Shown here in pieces: positions 1 through 10,130 of a DNA stretch of 64,000 bases (its first letter is position 1; every line of letters starts with the position of its first letter). The position numbers were made by a program, and so were the translations under genes. The stretch is from NCBI GenBank assembly GCA_012519985.1, contig JAAYPC010000262.1:1-64000 (forward strand). Direction: 5' to 3'. The DNA comes from Fibrobacter sp. GTDB lineage: Bacteria > Fibrobacterota > Chitinivibrionia > Chitinivibrionales > Chitinispirillaceae. Below the pieces are notes generated by a model. The model did no database searches. It was not told the DNA's origin and saw only the letters and a program-made list of their open reading frames with translations.

Positions 1-47
1 ACATCGCGCAGAATCTCATCAGCGTCGAATTGTTCATCGAGTATCAC
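1..47 (-). CDS. Truncated 5' end of a CDS running off the window (VILDEQFDADEILRD...)
   Basis: GTG start at 47 on the minus strand, preceded by a near-perfect Shine-Dalgarno (AAGGAGGTGA); open to the window edge. Confidence 0.45.
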   Translation of the reverse strand, partial: MILDEQFDADEILRD

Positions 48-286
48 TGGCTATCACCTCCTTCCGCTCCCAGGGCGGTATGTTACTGTAAATCGCAGAT
101 CAAATAATAATGAATTCTAATAACGATGTCAATATTTTTTTTGTTTTTTTTAAACCTGTGTTATTTTCCGGAGAGTACGGACTTGAAAACGAAATATTGC
201 AGCTTGTTTTTTTGCTCTGCACAATTGCAGTAAATAGCTGATTTAAATAAGATTGAGTGTGTCGGAACTGAAGTAAATCTGTAAAA

Positions 287-547
287 TCAGGGATTACCAT
301 TTTTCCTGATGATATCATCGATTTCCTGTTGAACTTTAGCCTTATAAAGAACTTCTTCCAGGTCATGAGCAATTTTTTTACCCTGCTGCAAAATATCTTC
401 CCTTTTCTCCAAAAGAGCAAGCTCCAGCTCTTTTTTCCGGTTCTCTTCATGGCGGATCTTTAAAAGCAGTACGCTATGCCCCACCGAAATTCCCAGAAGC
501 AGAATAAATACCTGAATTAAATAAAAAAACAGTAAACCCTCAGCCAT
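287..547 (-). CDS. Small membrane-anchored coiled-coil protein, unknown function
   Basis: N-terminal hydrophobic helix followed by a charged coiled-coil (HEENRKKELELALLEKREDILQQ). Confidence 0.55.
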   Translation of the reverse strand: MAEGLLFFYLIQVFILLLGISVGHSVLLLKIRHEENRKKELELALLEKREDILQQGKKIAHDLEEVLYKAKVQQEIDDIIRKNGNP

Positions 548-670
548 CAAATTTATACCTCAAAAACAGGGTTATTTTCATGCGACAAGTAATATACTCT
601 AAATATATCTCAGGTTGGCTACGAAAGCAATCCAATAAATTAAAGTCTTCTCAGAGTTAAAAAATACGAA

Positions 671-3154
671 TCAACCGAGACGAAATTTATCTGTATTAAA
701 ATTCATTCTGCGTGCGAAATTAACCAGTTTAAGAAACAGATCCCTGGTTTCGCCGTCATCTTTTTTTTGAGCACCAAGCATCATTAATTTATCATACAAC
801 TGCTGTACCTTGGTTTTGAGAACCGGATGAAACATGTCTTCAAGCTTATGCTTGGAAACTGGAATGCTGAACCGGTCTACAAGATTAAGCAAATAACGGA
901 TCCGGTCACATTTTTCAACAGATAAGTTTTCCTGCAGAGCCTCAAGCTCATCCACAAGGATTTTTTCCAACACTTCTGCACCGCTACTGAGATCGATACT
1001 GACCTGAAAACGGTTCATCGTTCTGAACATCTCCAGAAGCTCAGAAAAGAGCTGATCCTCAAACCCAGGTGTAGCCACCTTCTTTATAGTGCTGTCCCAT
1101 TGATCCTGAAACACAAAAGAAAGGGGGGCAGTGCAATAGGACGGAAGAGGCTGATTAAGCCTGGAGAGAATATCCAACTCCCTTAGATGCTTATTTCGCC
1201 AGACACCAAATCTCTGATTGGTGTCTTTGGAGATTCTATGAAGAAAGTGACTGGTTATCTGCTGCTGCGAAGTCTGAAATATATCTGTCAGACTGAAAAC
1301 CTTGGCCCTCTTGTGACCCATCCAGGCTTCAGGCTGCTCTATAAATCCCTGCTCAAACTCATCACCAGGAATTATCCACCCGGTAATATCGGAATTTTTC
1401 CGCAATGCAACCAGAACAGCCCAAGTCCCCTCCTCTCCCGATAACTCATTCTCCAACTGTACCAGATACCCGCTAAATGCAGGAGAGTCGTTCTGAGAGG
1501 TCAGAACCTGCTGAAGTTTAACAGAGTATTCGTAAATATCAAATGAAGACAGTCTCTGTATTCCCAGGGTTTTAAGGATAGATGCAGTAAATGCCAGAAT
1601 CATCTGGTGATCTAAAAATGTCATTATATGCTGTTCGATCAGGGTACGTCCATTAATATTGGGCAGATTGCTTTTGGCACTCTCAAGATCTTTGAGAAAA
1701 TCATCCAAAATCTGGCTGCGCTTTGATTCTGGAGTACCCAATTGTAATGCCCTGCATGCATAAGCCAGATTCTGCACGGTTTCAATCCCACTTATATCTG
1801 AGAAAAACCATCCGCAGGAAGTAAATGAAAAAAGAGAATATTTCTGTGCCTCCAGCAACCGTTTGAAACTCAAAACCATCTGCCGATCAAGCGAACCGAT
1901 ACCGCACTGCTTCTCCAGAAACCATCTGAACTTTTTCCAGGAGCAGTTTTCAAAAGCAATATACCTGTCCCGTACCATCCATGGATCCACATTGAATTTG
2001 GAAAAAGCCAGCTCATATTCGGCATCGATTTTTTTCTGTAATTTTTCCAGAGCACTTCTTAATGGGGCACGCCACATCTGTTTCCAGGAACTATCACCAC
2101 CAGTCTTGCACCCACAATCCCTGGCCCAACGCCCAACCCCATGCGCACAGCTCCAGGCAGTCCCCTCCCCATTTGCATTTTTCAGAATAACTTCATAGCG
2201 TGGAGGATTTTTGGCCAGAAAATAACCAAAATTCACTGGAACGATATCCAGCTCAGGTGCCACATTCTTGAAAAAGTAAGCCAGACACATATCTCCAAAC
2301 GGTTTGTGATGGCCAAACGTTTCTCCATCTGTGGCAATTGTAACCAACTGATCGGTCTGGGAATTTTCTGCAAAACAGGACCTGATCCGATTCCCCAGAA
2401 TGTGAGCATCTGTAAGAAGCTGACCAAAACTTATTTCTCTGGATAACCCATCATCAAAAAAGAATGCATCCAGATAGGCTTTAGGATCTCGTTCCTTTGT
2501 ATAAATCCTGTATGCCATTCTGGTATCTATTATCTGCTGTGCCGTAGAAGTCCATTGGCCGTCGCTACCCATGGCTCTGAAACTCTCAACCTGGCTAGGT
2601 GCAAGTATGACAAACTTAATCTTTTCTTCTATAAGGCACTGAATCGTAACCGCATTTATTGCAGTCTCACCCAGCCAAATCCCTTCAGGATCTCTTCCGA
2701 AACGGTTCCTGAAGAATATTTTAGCCCAGCGGATCTGAGTCAACTGGTCACGCTTAGAAGAAAGCGGCATTATTATATGATTATAAACCTGAGCGATAGC
2801 ATTGCCATGCCCCTCAAGTCTTGCACAACTCTCCTGATCATCCCTGATAATCCGATTGGCGGTTGCCGGGTGATGTTTTTCCAGCCAGGAAAAAAGTGTA
2901 GGGCCAAAATTAAAGCTCATGTTGAGATAATTATTGTAAATATCCACAATCATCCCGTTGCCATCCAAAAGTCTCGAATAGGCGTTGGGTCTGTAGCATT
3001 GATCGTAGATCCGCTCATTCCAGTCATGATGAGGTGCAGCCGAAGGCTGTTTCTCAATGAGATTTATCCAGGGATTTTCACGGGGAGGTTGGTAAAAATG
3101 GCCATGAATCACCACATATTTTTTGCTTTTTCTGGATTGCTTATTGCCAGTCAT
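671..3154 (-). CDS. Glycoside hydrolase family 57-like protein with DUF3536-type C-terminus
   Basis: YVVIHGHFYQPPRENPW N-terminus and TDGETFGHH motif; start moved to MTGNKQSRK (the ORF track start is further upstream). Confidence 0.8.
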   Translation of the reverse strand: MTGNKQSRKSKKYVVIHGHFYQPPRENPWINLIEKQPSAAPHHDWNERIYDQCYRPNAYSRLLDGNGMIVDIYNNYLNMSFNFGPTLFSWLEKHHPATANRIIRDDQESCARLEGHGNAIAQVYNHIIMPLSSKRDQLTQIRWAKIFFRNRFGRDPEGIWLGETAINAVTIQCLIEEKIKFVILAPSQVESFRAMGSDGQWTSTAQQIIDTRMAYRIYTKERDPKAYLDAFFFDDGLSREISFGQLLTDAHILGNRIRSCFAENSQTDQLVTIATDGETFGHHKPFGDMCLAYFFKNVAPELDIVPVNFGYFLAKNPPRYEVILKNANGEGTAWSCAHGVGRWARDCGCKTGGDSSWKQMWRAPLRSALEKLQKKIDAEYELAFSKFNVDPWMVRDRYIAFENCSWKKFRWFLEKQCGIGSLDRQMVLSFKRLLEAQKYSLFSFTSCGWFFSDISGIETVQNLAYACRALQLGTPESKRSQILDDFLKDLESAKSNLPNINGRTLIEQHIMTFLDHQMILAFTASILKTLGIQRLSSFDIYEYSVKLQQVLTSQNDSPAFSGYLVQLENELSGEEGTWAVLVALRKNSDITGWIIPGDEFEQGFIEQPEAWMGHKRAKVFSLTDIFQTSQQQITSHFLHRISKDTNQRFGVWRNKHLRELDILSRLNQPLPSYCTAPLSFVFQDQWDSTIKKVATPGFEDQLFSELLEMFRTMNRFQVSIDLSSGAEVLEKILVDELEALQENLSVEKCDRIRYLLNLVDRFSIPVSKHKLEDMFHPVLKTKVQQLYDKLMMLGAQKKDDGETRDLFLKLVNFARRMNFNTDKFRLG

Positions 3155-3386
3155 ATAACCTTCCGTCAGGGTAGGTAACTTTTTTTGATTCCAATCTTTT
3201 CTTGAGAATATCCAGACCTTGGGCAATAATATCGTTTCTAGAGTCATAAATATTTTCAAACCAGCACTCAACTTCGTTATTGATTCTGGTATAACATTTA
3301 TCACCTATCTTTTTGTCGCCAATCTGAATTTCGATAGTACTTTTCTCTCCATCGATTATCAAATTTTTGATCCATCGAATGCTCAT
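3141..3386 (-). CDS. Small conserved-looking protein overlapping the start of the GH57 gene
   Basis: 81 aa ORF, AGGAAAGAG RBS upstream; overlaps the GH57 start by 14 nt as in an operon. Confidence 0.6.
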   Translation of the reverse strand: MSIRWIKNLIIDGEKSTIEIQIGDKKIGDKCYTRINNEVECWFENIYDSRNDIIAQGLDILKKRLESKKVTYPDGRLYDWQ

Positions 3387-3432
3387 AAATGCTCTTTCCT
3401 GAAAATTTTTATAAGGATTCTCTGTCCCATTA

Positions 3433-5145
3433 TTAATTGCCTAAACCATGTTCATTAATAAAGACCCTTGCTTTATCTGAATACAGATCAGCAGGATATT
3501 CCAGTATTATTCTGTTTAAAACCGATCTGGCACTCACTGCATCTCCACAATAATATAACGCCTCTGCTTTGTAATAAAGAAATTCAGGTGATTCTTCTTT
3601 AAGGGTGTCAGATTCTAAAAGCATTAAAGCCTCTTTATAGTGCCCCCGGTTTATTAAGGCTTTGCCGGTATACAATACCAGCAGGCCCCGTAGTTGATTC
3701 CCAGTACGATTATGGTTAAGTGCTTGAGAAATCTTGTGAAACGATCCACAATACAAATTATATTCGATGCTTGACCAGGCCGCAAGTGCTTCAGAGGAAT
3801 ACCCAAACTGTCCAATCCAGTACTGGTATAAGATCAATTCACCTGCACATTCCCAAAACGGTGCAACCTCCAAAGTATCTAAAAATGCAGTTAAGTCCTC
3901 AAACTTACCACTGAAAAGTAACATTCTGGCCTTCCACAATGAAGCACTTTTTTGATCCTTGTGGATTTTAAGCTCAGGCCTGTTAAAGTATGCAAATGCC
4001 TTCTGAATATCTCCCTGCAGTATAAACTGGCGGATAATAAGCGAATCCCGGGGCACAGACACCGATAGGGAGTCGATCAAAAGGGCAGCATTAGGAAAAT
4101 CTCCACAATTCTGATAAAAAGTGATTGCCTCTATTCTGTTTTTATCCGAGGTCAATTCCATACGCTTCAGCCATCCGGCAGCAGAATCGATCTGACCCAC
4201 TTTCATAAAAGACTGATAGCAAATGGTAGCTGCCGTAGACTGGATAGAAAAACGGTCAGTGCTCCGATAACTCATTCTGGCAGCCTCTATAGCCTCTTTG
4301 TATTTATGAAGCGAATACCTTTTGCGGGCAGTTTCTAAAGCTCGGGCAGCTATCGCTGCACCCGAAGCACTCATAAGATTCAGTACACCCAACTCCTGAC
4401 GGTAAAAACCAAGTTCCGCATAGATATCAGCTAGCCAGGAGTAAATGGAAAGAGTGTCAGAACCAGGGGATTCTGTGCAGCATTTTGAGAACTGCTCCAG
4501 AACTTTTTCCGCTGTACCCGAATCTGAATCCTTAAGTTCCCGTCCCAACTGATGAAATGCAAATACACTGAGCATGGGTTCCTTCTGAATGGCTTTACAA
4601 TAAAGCGTGGCAATTTTGCTATAATCGCCCACAAGGCCCTTTATCTTTGCCCATTTCAACCAGTCCTGCGAATCCAGCTTCCCTTCAGCATCAAAAATCG
4701 AATACAACGTATCGGCACTGGCATGAAGCCCTCTTTTGACCAGGTTGTCAATTTCGCTGTAAAGAGTTTGGTTATCCTTCTCCCAATCCGAAACAATTAA
4801 AGCCCAAACCGGCTTCCTGGAATAAATCAAATCCGAGCGATAACCGAGAAAAAGTAAGCTGGTAACAGTTTTATGCTGCTCGGTCCACTTTTTTACAAAT
4901 AAAGTCACACTGTCCTGGTGGCTTTTTCTGCCTTTTTGCTCTAACAGCGATTGAAGAACCGAATAAAAACAGTTGGAATCGATCTGGTTACAGTTATCAA
5001 GAAGAAACTTTATCCTTGACTGGAAATCCAATCCCTGCCAGGAGGAATCGGTACCGGGACAACCTGAAAAAACCGGTTTTAAACCCAAAAAGAAGAGTAA
5101 AACGATAATAACAAGAAAAGGTTTATGCACCTGATCCACCATCAA
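3433..5145 (-). CDS. Secreted TPR-repeat protein
   Basis: Signal peptide, repeated helical TPR-like segments; 4-nt overlap with the upstream Omp85 gene. Confidence 0.7.
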   Translation of the reverse strand: MMVDQVHKPFLVIIVLLFFLGLKPVFSGCPGTDSSWQGLDFQSRIKFLLDNCNQIDSNCFYSVLQSLLEQKGRKSHQDSVTLFVKKWTEQHKTVTSLLFLGYRSDLIYSRKPVWALIVSDWEKDNQTLYSEIDNLVKRGLHASADTLYSIFDAEGKLDSQDWLKWAKIKGLVGDYSKIATLYCKAIQKEPMLSVFAFHQLGRELKDSDSGTAEKVLEQFSKCCTESPGSDTLSIYSWLADIYAELGFYRQELGVLNLMSASGAAIAARALETARKRYSLHKYKEAIEAARMSYRSTDRFSIQSTAATICYQSFMKVGQIDSAAGWLKRMELTSDKNRIEAITFYQNCGDFPNAALLIDSLSVSVPRDSLIIRQFILQGDIQKAFAYFNRPELKIHKDQKSASLWKARMLLFSGKFEDLTAFLDTLEVAPFWECAGELILYQYWIGQFGYSSEALAAWSSIEYNLYCGSFHKISQALNHNRTGNQLRGLLVLYTGKALINRGHYKEALMLLESDTLKEESPEFLYYKAEALYYCGDAVSARSVLNRIILEYPADLYSDKARVFINEHGLGN

Positions 5146-6851
5146 AATTTAGATATGATTTTGCCGGAATTTAATGCAAGCTCGTTCTGAAAGCGAATAT
5201 GGATACGTCCCAAACTTTTATGGTCCCTGAAATTTCTGGCCCACTCCATAGTCATAATACCGATTCTGGATGGCAGACGGATTCCTACCCCATAGCCCAG
5301 TATCGAACTATAGTTACCATTTAGCTCGATTTTTTGTTCAAAACCAACTCCGCCATCGCTAAAAATATATACAGCCCCGGTACCGATGAAATACATCAGA
5401 TACTCTAACTGTCCATAGACCAAAGTTCTGAAAGCGAATTCGTTGTCTGAATATCCCCTGACCGAATTATACCCCCCGGTTCTGAATTTCTCCGCAGTAA
5501 TCAGATTCTGCTCCTTTGTTATAAGATGCTTCGAAACCAACCGCAACCGAAGAGCCTGCCAGGAAAACAAGGGCAAATGAGCACCCATAAGGAATTCAAT
5601 ACGGGTACGGGAATAATTTTTGTCTTTCCGTGCAACTCCACTACCGCTTTTAATAACCAATTCTCTGGAAAAAAGCCCCTTGCCTATTTCCTGGGGCAGA
5701 GCTGCCAGAATAAAATCAGCCCCGTAAAAAGTCCCATGCTCACCCAATGAGTCATTTCTGGGAGTGGCCTCTGAAACATTTGCCCCTACCCCTATGCGCC
5801 ACCAGGCTCCGATTTCACTGAAAATGGCCATCTGAGCGGATAAAAAACCGTACTGATCCTTGAGCACTTCCAGTTCCATTGCACCATCAAGGGCTAAAGG
5901 TAAGTTGAACAGCCAGGGTTTGGAAAATTCAATTTTAAGCTGTTGACGGGTTTTATCACCGGCATATTCAAACAAAGCAGTTTCTCCACTATGAAACACA
6001 TTTACCAGAGACAGCATGAGATTTCCGTACAGAGCAGGTTTTGATTCTTGTGAGGCAGTGAATCCGGCAGTCCCCTCCAGTCCCACCCCCGAGTGATCTT
6101 CAATAAACACTGGCACAGTAACCATAAGAGCTTCCCGGTAATCGGAGGAAGAATCTATCTCGGGCGTGTCAAGAGTCACATTTTTGATGTATGGACGTCT
6201 TCTCAACCGTTTTTCAAAATCAATTACCTTCTGCATGTTAAATATCTGATCCTGCTGGGGAGAGAAATCTTTGAGCAGAATTTTCTCTTTGGTTACAAAA
6301 GGCCCATAAAAAAAAGGAGCTGCAAAGTGGCAGGTTTGATCAGTAAAAACGACGTACTCAATGGTTAATGCATTTTGCTCAACATGCTTTTTAAGATTAA
6401 CGGTCACTTTGGCGAAAGGGAAACCATTATTGGCCATCAAACTACTCAACTTATCAGCCCTCTGTCTTATTTTGCCTGCATCATAGGGATAAGGAAATGT
6501 TTCAGTACCAAAAGAGGAGATAATAGAAGAATCAACCCCGGCAAAAGACTCGGAAATGATCTGGCTTCTTTGACCAGGAGTAATCTTTATGGAATCTATG
6601 GAAAGAGTATCCCAGACTGCCTTAAAAAAGCCCAGGGAATCAAGATAATGGGTAATCAGAATCGATTTAGAAGTGGTATTTGAAGATTTTAAGACCGAAC
6701 GTAAAGCTTTGCAATTAAAAGTGGATCTCCTGGCACAACTTCCTACAATCGAGTCATTCAGGAGTAGAAACGAAGCATTGTCTGCATGGGAAAAGAGGGC
6801 AAAAGTTAAAAGCCCCATGATTACAAAACGGTAAATAGATAATCCCTCCAC
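5142..6851 (-). CDS. Omp85/BamA-superfamily outer membrane protein (POTRA plus surface-antigen barrel)
   Basis: RRRPYIKNVTL POTRA-like segment; barrel motif FRTGGYNSVRGYSDNEF. Confidence 0.75.
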   Translation of the reverse strand: MEGLSIYRFVIMGLLTFALFSHADNASFLLLNDSIVGSCARRSTFNCKALRSVLKSSNTTSKSILITHYLDSLGFFKAVWDTLSIDSIKITPGQRSQIISESFAGVDSSIISSFGTETFPYPYDAGKIRQRADKLSSLMANNGFPFAKVTVNLKKHVEQNALTIEYVVFTDQTCHFAAPFFYGPFVTKEKILLKDFSPQQDQIFNMQKVIDFEKRLRRRPYIKNVTLDTPEIDSSSDYREALMVTVPVFIEDHSGVGLEGTAGFTASQESKPALYGNLMLSLVNVFHSGETALFEYAGDKTRQQLKIEFSKPWLFNLPLALDGAMELEVLKDQYGFLSAQMAIFSEIGAWWRIGVGANVSEATPRNDSLGEHGTFYGADFILAALPQEIGKGLFSRELVIKSGSGVARKDKNYSRTRIEFLMGAHLPLFSWQALRLRLVSKHLITKEQNLITAEKFRTGGYNSVRGYSDNEFAFRTLVYGQLEYLMYFIGTGAVYIFSDGGVGFEQKIELNGNYSSILGYGVGIRLPSRIGIMTMEWARNFRDHKSLGRIHIRFQNELALNSGKIISKF

Positions 6852-6951
6852 TCTGCCGCATGCTCTGTAAAAAACTTGTGGTTCTCACAAGAGAGAACCA
6901 CAGAGATAAAACCTAATTCGGACGATTTCTTTGATGGAGGAAGCAGGGTTT

Positions 6952-7350
6952 TTAAATTCCCTGTTTTTTTCGCCTCTCAAGAATTTCTTTCCCTTTCACA
7001 GAATATTTGGCCACAGGCACCTCTTCCAAACGCTCTATTGGAATAAGTTCTCCGGTTACCTTGCAGATTCCATAGCTGCCATCATCGATTCTTCGTAAAG
7101 CATCATCGATCTGCTCCAGATATCTCTGCTGCCGTTCAGCGAGCCCCATGGAAAATTCCCGCCCATACGAGAGAGAGGCCACATCACCCAGATGATAACT
7201 GTAACGGGAAATCTCACCTGCAGAATCAGAAATAGACTGCTTTAAGTTACTCTGCTGAAGCTCATCCATTTCTTCAAGCACTTTTTGCTTTTCGGCAAGC
7301 AGTTTTTCCCTGAAGTAATCTAGTTGCTTCTGTGTTAGTTTCTTTTTCAT
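6952..7350 (-). CDS. TraR/DksA-family protein with degenerate zinc finger
   Basis: Coiled-coil then LRRIDDGSYGICKVTGELIPIERLEEVPVAKYSV; start at MKKKLTQ with GGAGGG RBS. Confidence 0.75.
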   Translation of the reverse strand: MKKKLTQKQLDYFREKLLAEKQKVLEEMDELQQSNLKQSISDSAGEISRYSYHLGDVASLSYGREFSMGLAERQQRYLEQIDDALRRIDDGSYGICKVTGELIPIERLEEVPVAKYSVKGKEILERRKKQGI

Positions 7351-7817
7351 TAGGTCCCTCCATCGGATACTTTCTAAAGTTTTAGAAAATAGATAATGCT
7401 GTTGCGGGATTCTTAAATAAAAGTCTGCCAATATTTTATAGACGATAATAATACCATTTTCCAGCCACTAAAACAAGTCTGCTGAACCAATTATTTTAAC
7501 CTTATTCGTGAATCGCATAGCCCTTTAGGTTATGGGTCCTCCCCTCCGCAGTCCTCCGCTGTAGTCTGCTACGAAATGGTGGACGGAGAACGGGTGTATT
7601 GTGCTGTGCTTCCAAATGCATCAATTCTGCTGATGAAGCTATTCAGATAAATTTCAAAAAGCAGTTTCCATGCCACCTTTTTTTAAACTTAATGACCGTG
7701 AGGATATATTTTCTACCTGTTCCTTCTATATCTCTTTTATTGCTACAGAAGGTGTTCTAAATCATTGAGAAACAGTAAATTTATTATTCACATTCGAATA
7801 CGGAGAGTTTTTTATTC

Positions 7818-9104
7818 ATGACTAGAGTAGAACAGGCCAAATCAGGATTAATTTCAGAGGAGATACAAAAAGCTGCAATCCGGGAAGGTTTATCTCCGGA
7901 AATAGTCAGATCTGCAATGGCCAATGGGACAATGGTTCTGGTAAAAAACAGAAAGCGCCAGATAGAGCCACTGTTATTGGGTTCGCCCTCACGGGTAAAA
8001 ATCAACGCCAATATTGGCACCTCATCAGCTCACGCCGATATTAAAGATGAACTGGAAAAGATGCGGATAGCAGTACACCATGGCGCAGATGCAATCATGG
8101 ACCTCTCAACCTGTGGTGATCTCAAAAAAATCCGTGAGGAATTGCTTAAAGAATGTCCGGTCGCAATCGGCACAGTTCCCCTCTACGAACTGGCTATCCG
8201 TGCCCGTGAACGCGGTATGTCTGTGCTGCAAACTACCGCCGATGACCTCTTTGAGATCATAACCGAACATTGTGAACAGGGTATCGATTTTCTGACCCTG
8301 CATTGCGGAATTAATCTTCAAACGGTCGCCCGCTTTAAAGAAGTCAACCGGCTTGCAGGAGCAACCAGCCGTGGTGGAACCATAATTATGGAATGGATCT
8401 ACCGTAACAATAAAGAAAACCCTCTTTATGAACAGTTCGACCGCCTCCTGGACATTCTTGCCAAAAACGACGTTGCCTTGAGCCTGGGGGATGGATTCAG
8501 ACCCGGAGCATTGCACGATGCCACCGATCGGGTACAGATCGAGGAACTGATAGTACTTGGTGATCTGGTAAAAAGAGCAAAACAAAAAAATGTAGGAGTT
8601 TTCGTTGAAGGTCCCGGGCACGTCCCTCTTCATCAGGTTACAGCCAATATCCAGATTCAAAAAAGCCTCTGTGATAATGCCCCTTTTTATGTACTGGGTC
8701 CCCTGGTAACCGATGTCAGCCCTGGATACGATCACATAAGCGCAGCTATAGGAGGAGCCGTAGCTGCCATGGCCGGAGCCGATTTTCTCTGCTATGTCAC
8801 TCCGGCAGAACATTTGCGTCTACCTTCAATAGAGGATGTCCGGGAAGGAGTGATTGCCTCCAGAATCGCTGCTCATGCTGCAGATATATCCAGGGGGAAC
8901 CCATCAGCGATCGAATGGGATAATGCAATCTCCAAAGCTAAAATCGATCTGGATTGGGAACGAATGCTCTCATTATGTATTGATCCGGAAAAAGCTCGCA
9001 GCTATCGCAAATCACTGCCACCGCAGGATGACTCATCACACTGCTCTATGTGTGGCGAATTCTGCGCAATCCGTCGCTCACGATCGGTTCAACAGGAGAG
9101 TTGA
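7818..9104 (+). CDS. thiC: Phosphomethylpyrimidine synthase ThiC
   Basis: KINANIGTSS, HHGADAIMDLSTCGDL, EGPGHVPLHQ, C-terminal CSMCGEFCA radical-SAM-type motif. Confidence 0.95.
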   Translation: MTRVEQAKSGLISEEIQKAAIREGLSPEIVRSAMANGTMVLVKNRKRQIEPLLLGSPSRVKINANIGTSSAHADIKDELEKMRIAVHHGADAIMDLSTCGDLKKIREELLKECPVAIGTVPLYELAIRARERGMSVLQTTADDLFEIITEHCEQGIDFLTLHCGINLQTVARFKEVNRLAGATSRGGTIIMEWIYRNNKENPLYEQFDRLLDILAKNDVALSLGDGFRPGALHDATDRVQIEELIVLGDLVKRAKQKNVGVFVEGPGHVPLHQVTANIQIQKSLCDNAPFYVLGPLVTDVSPGYDHISAAIGGAVAAMAGADFLCYVTPAEHLRLPSIEDVREGVIASRIAAHAADISRGNPSAIEWDNAISKAKIDLDWERMLSLCIDPEKARSYRKSLPPQDDSSHCSMCGEFCAIRRSRSVQQES

Positions 9105-9106
9105 TT

Positions 9107-9949
9107 ATGTCCAGTTATTGCGTCAGCACAATCCTGTCCCCAGAACAAAAAGAGATCGCCACAGCTATCTGGTACTCCCTGGGAATGCAGGGGTGTGAAG
9201 AGAATTCTGTGAATAACGGCGTCGAAATAAAAGTCTATTTCAAAGATCAAAATAGCGCACAGATCGCCTCTGAGGACCTTAAAAACAGAAACCCCTTTTC
9301 CCCGGTCCAAATAAAACAAGTTGAAAATGAAGACTGGAACAGAAAATGGCGCGAATCCATGCAACCTGCAGAACTGGCTTCCGGTTACTGGGTTTCTCCT
9401 CTCTGGCTGCCTCCTCCAATGAAAGAAAATGATGTCTGGATTAAAATCGAGCCTAAGATGGCATTCGGTACCGGACATCACGAAACCACCCGCCTTGCTG
9501 CCCAGGAAATTTTGAGCAGAAACGAGTGGCTCCCCGGCAAATCGGTACTCGATATCGGCACTGGTTCAGGAATCCTGTGCTTTGTAGCAGATAAATGCAA
9601 AGCTGCACGATGCACAGGGGTGGAAATCGATAAGGATTGCCAGGAAAATCTGGCAGAAAATCACCGGCTCAATCCCCCTGAAGGCAGAATCGATTTCTTC
9701 ATTGGAACACTGTCAGCACTAAAGAACTCAGCAAAATTCGATTTAGTGGTTATGAACATGATCATCAAAGAATCCGAACCTCTTCTTTCCAGTATCAGTC
9801 AGCTACTAAAAAATGAAGGAATTCTAGTGTGGTCTGGAATTTTAAATAATGAAAAAGAGGAAGCCATAACCAGTGCATCTGATTTTAATTTCAAACTTAT
9901 AGAACAGAAAACCGAAAACGAATGGTGGTGTGGAAGCTTCATCCGTTAG
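9107..9949 (+). CDS. prmA: Ribosomal protein L11 methyltransferase-like SAM methyltransferase
   Basis: PKMAFGTGHHETTRL and VLDIGTGSGIL motifs; start at MSSYCV. Confidence 0.85.
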   Translation: MSSYCVSTILSPEQKEIATAIWYSLGMQGCEENSVNNGVEIKVYFKDQNSAQIASEDLKNRNPFSPVQIKQVENEDWNRKWRESMQPAELASGYWVSPLWLPPPMKENDVWIKIEPKMAFGTGHHETTRLAAQEILSRNEWLPGKSVLDIGTGSGILCFVADKCKAARCTGVEIDKDCQENLAENHRLNPPEGRIDFFIGTLSALKNSAKFDLVVMNMIIKESEPLLSSISQLLKNEGILVWSGILNNEKEEAITSASDFNFKLIEQKTENEWWCGSFIR

Positions 9950-9987
9950 GAGGTTAAGAGTTATATCTGAATGTCACTATCCGAACG

Positions 9988-10032
9988 AGCCCTGAAAGGG
10001 CGCACTAGCTTAGCACCGGGCAACGCCCGGTG
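9988..10032 (+). repeat. 45-bp palindromic intergenic element, copy 1
   Basis: AGCCCTGAAAGGGCGCACTAGCTTAGCACCGGGCAACGCCCGGTG; 40/45 identical to the reverse complement of 16202-16246. Confidence 0.8.
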
Positions 10033-10130
10033 TACGCGGAAAATTAGGATTTTCAAAATTTCGTAATTCCGGATATTCGGAATTTTTGGGTTCGGAAACA
10101 AAAAATTGTCGAAACCAGGAGGATACGGTT

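Noticed and set aside
7440-7817. TPP riboswitch upstream of thiC
   Set aside because: I could not find the conserved CTGAGA / ACCTGATCTGGTTAATACCAGCG-type core; a covariance-model search would be decisive.
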